From Geothrix sp. PMB-07 (GTDB lineage: Bacteria; Acidobacteriota; Holophagae; Holophagales; Holophagaceae), in NCBI RefSeq assembly GCF_030758935.1, contig NZ_CP132333.1, positions 2,666,992-2,730,991 on the forward strand: a stretch of DNA of 64,000 nucleotides, read 5' to 3'. Numbering within the stretch: position 1 is the first letter of the stretch; every line of letters begins with the position of its first letter. Shown here one piece after another: positions 62,534 through 64,000 of the stretch. Made by a program: the position numbers and the translations under genes. The notes under the pieces are model-generated. The model was not told where the DNA came from and searched no databases. It saw nothing but the letters and a program-made list of their open reading frames with translations.

Positions 62534-62941
62534 ATGCCCTATGCATTCACCGATCTTGGCAGCCACTACCTGATCGTCCTCTCTGGAGTGTTCACAGACC
62601 GGGATGTGCGGGACTTGGCCCTGACCGTCAAAGCGGCGGAAGAGGCGGCTCCGGTCACCCTCGACCGGTTGGTGGATGGCACCCAGATCGAGTCCTTCAA
62701 GATCGGCTTTTCGATTCTTTCGATCTTCGCCGAGCGGAGAAAGGCCTTCCCGGTGAAAAACCCCATCAAGACGGCCCTTCTGGTACGGGGAAAGGTCGCC
62801 TTCGGCTTGGCCCGGATGTTCCAGATGCTCAACAACGCGCCTGGGGTGGACATCCGGATCGTGGCCAGCCGGGAGGAAGCCCTGACCTGGTTTGAGGGGG
62901 GCGTGCCCAGCCACACCGGCGACCCCACCCTGTTCAGGTAA
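62534..62941 (+). CDS. STAS/SpoIIAA-like small protein
   Basis: A 135-residue soluble protein with alternating strand and helix pattern (SHYLIVLSGVFTDRDVRDLA, VTLDRLVDGTQIESFKIGFS, TALLVRGKVAFGLARMFQML, DIRIVASREEALTWFEGG) and an acidic loop at the place STAS-like proteins have it. This matches the style of STAS/SpoIIAA-like proteins that often accompany signalling genes. No conserved phosphorylatable Ser can be pointed to with confidence. It lies 123 bases before the response-regulator/kinase gene and may be part of the same signalling unit. Confidence 0.6.
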   Translation: MPYAFTDLGSHYLIVLSGVFTDRDVRDLALTVKAAEEAAPVTLDRLVDGTQIESFKIGFSILSIFAERRKAFPVKNPIKTALLVRGKVAFGLARMFQMLNNAPGVDIRIVASREEALTWFEGGVPSHTGDPTLFR

Positions 62942-63064
62942 TCCGGAGGGCAGCCCGCGACCGGGCTTGAGAAGCCGCCCGCGGCGGAACTCACACCGCA
63001 CACAGGACGGACCGAAGAGTGGATCACCTCGCCATCCACCTGCCGGAGCCTGAGGAGGGACCCT

Positions 63065-64000
63065 GTGCCAGCCCCCATGCCCAGTCCACCTGTCTTCCGA
63101 CGGCGTGACCACGGGGCCCATGTCCTCGTGGTGGAAGACAATCCCGTCACCCTGCACTTCCTCCAGACGGCCTTGGAGAGCAACCACTACCGCCTGACCC
63201 TGACCAGTCAGGCTGCCGAGGCCATGGCCGCCCTCGACCAGGGGCTTCCCGATCTGGTGATCCTCGACCTGCACCTGCCGGACATCTACGGCCTGGAAGT
63301 TTGCCGCCATCTGCGGCGCTGTTTGGGTGGAGACGACATCCCTGTGCTGGTCGTCACGGTCGAAGATGGCCCCGACGGCCATGCGGAAGCCGTGCGCGCA
63401 GGCGTGGATGATTTCCTCCGGAAGCCCATCCTGCCGGTGGAGCTCCGCACCCGGGCCCGGAGCCTCATCCGCCTCCGTCAATTGCGTCAGGAACTGCGTG
63501 CAGAGCGTGAATCCCTTCTGGACATGCACGCCCAGAAGGAGAACCTGCTCCAGTATGTGGCCCACGATTTGAAGAACCTGCTCAGCGCCGCCCAGGCCAC
63601 GCTGGAGATGATGGGCACTGAGGAGGCTCCCGCCCAGACGCTGCGCTACCAGGACCGCATGGGCGCCTCGCTGCGGGCCATGCTCGCCATGGTCACCGAC
63701 CTGCTCGATCTTTCCATCAACGACCGGGCGGAACTGGTGGCGGAGCGGGAACTGTTCGAGCTCAGCCCCTGGCTCGAACGGGTGATCCACGAATTCGAGC
63801 CCCTGGCCGCCCGCTGCAGACGGAGCATCGAGCTGGAGGTCCCTCCGGGTTTGATGGTCGATGCGGACCCCCACCTGCTGCGGCGAGTCATCTCCAACCT
63901 GCTGGAGAACGCCATCCGCTTCGCGCCCGAGGGAACCCTGATTCAGGTTTCGGCGTGCGAGAGCCAAGATTCATGCGGCCCCAGGATCATGGTGAGCGAT
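63065..64000 (+). CDS. Response regulator-histidine kinase hybrid (C-terminus outside window)
   Basis: Partial; 312 codons are visible. An N-terminal receiver domain (about residues 18-140) shows the acidic pocket in VLVVEDNPVTLHFL, the phospho-Asp in LVILDLHLPDIYGLEV and the Lys in DDFLRKPILP. A coiled linker (LRQELRAERESLLDMHAQKE) leads to a HisKA domain with the phospho-His in QYVAHDLKNLLSAAQATLEM and the start of a HATPase domain (VISNLLENAIRFAPEGT, the N box). It is cytosolic, so it is probably driven by phosphorylation of its receiver. The GTG at 63065 has GAGGAGG upstream; an ATG at 63077 is an alternative. Confidence 0.88.
   Translation, partial: MPAPMPSPPVFRRRDHGAHVLVVEDNPVTLHFLQTALESNHYRLTLTSQAAEAMAALDQGLPDLVILDLHLPDIYGLEVCRHLRRCLGGDDIPVLVVTVEDGPDGHAEAVRAGVDDFLRKPILPVELRTRARSLIRLRQLRQELRAERESLLDMHAQKENLLQYVAHDLKNLLSAAQATLEMMGTEEAPAQTLRYQDRMGASLRAMLAMVTDLLDLSINDRAELVAERELFELSPWLERVIHEFEPLAARCRRSIELEVPPGLMVDADPHLLRRVISNLLENAIRFAPEGTLIQVSACESQDSCGPRIMVSD

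Noticed and set aside
61740-62573. Repeated open frames encoding basic peptides in the 197-bp repeat
   Set aside because: The unit length is not a multiple of three, frames shift between units, and no ribosome-binding sites are present; treated as non-coding repeat.

Overview
The window is GC-rich bacterial chromosome. High GC, an Oar-like TonB receptor with small beta-barrel partners, abundant hybrid sensor kinases and GH92-type glycan degradation would suit an Acidobacteriota member such as Holophagae/Geothrix. That assignment is inference from gene style; there is no marker gene here to prove it.

Layout. 1-9686 is ordinary backbone: a CHASE/PAS sensor (cut by the left edge), carB and carA (minus strand, with a palindromic repeat between them and a terminator-like hairpin ahead of carA), tadA, a diguanylate cyclase fused to hemerythrin, and a DUF2891 protein. 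A tRNA-Ser(CGA) at 9740-9829 marks the edge of a foreign, visibly AT-richer region. This begins with a broken recombinase gene and continues at 10443-20475 as a gene-cassette array: 20 small cassettes separated by 21 integron attC sites (18 intact, one split by an IS200-type element, two truncated at the ends). No integron integrase is present, so this is a CALIN (cluster of attC sites lacking integrase). Cassette products include small membrane proteins, a lipoprotein, DUF2200, DUF3024, DUF2267 and DUF1579-like proteins and a DUF4160/DUF2442 pair that looks like toxin-antitoxin. The array ends in nested remnants of IS5, IS481 and IS3 elements (20476-21380), followed by a beta-flower-type ORF.

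Backbone resumes at about 22179. It holds an AraC regulator divergent from a self-contained fructose-type PTS (EIIC, EIIB and an HPr-EI-EIIA fusion); an outer-membrane operon (beta-barrel, Oar-like TonB receptor, beta-barrel) followed by a thioredoxin-like protein; and a mannoside-type locus (GH92, ROK kinase, sugar MFS). Next come a transglutaminase-like protein with a CBM9-like partner, and a second glycan operon (GH42/GH5-like hydrolase, CBM9-like protein, six-hairpin glycosidase). After these are a ketopantoate reductase, a FabH-type synthase, an MsbA-like ABC exporter, an unexplained three-gene secreted-protein operon (52449-56802), and a hybrid kinase with an NMT1/THI5-type sensor. The window closes with an M20 dipeptidase, tRNA-Ser(GGA), a STAS-like protein and a response-regulator/kinase cut by the right edge.

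The most unusual structures are the cassette array, where attC boxes appear to double as ribosome-binding sites, stop codons and even coding sequence, and a 197-bp tandem repeat (3.5 copies) that starts inside tRNA-Ser(GGA) and repeats the tRNA 3' end each time. The latter resembles the tyrT/rtT repeats of E. coli in architecture. Two families of dispersed palindromic repeats also occur between genes.
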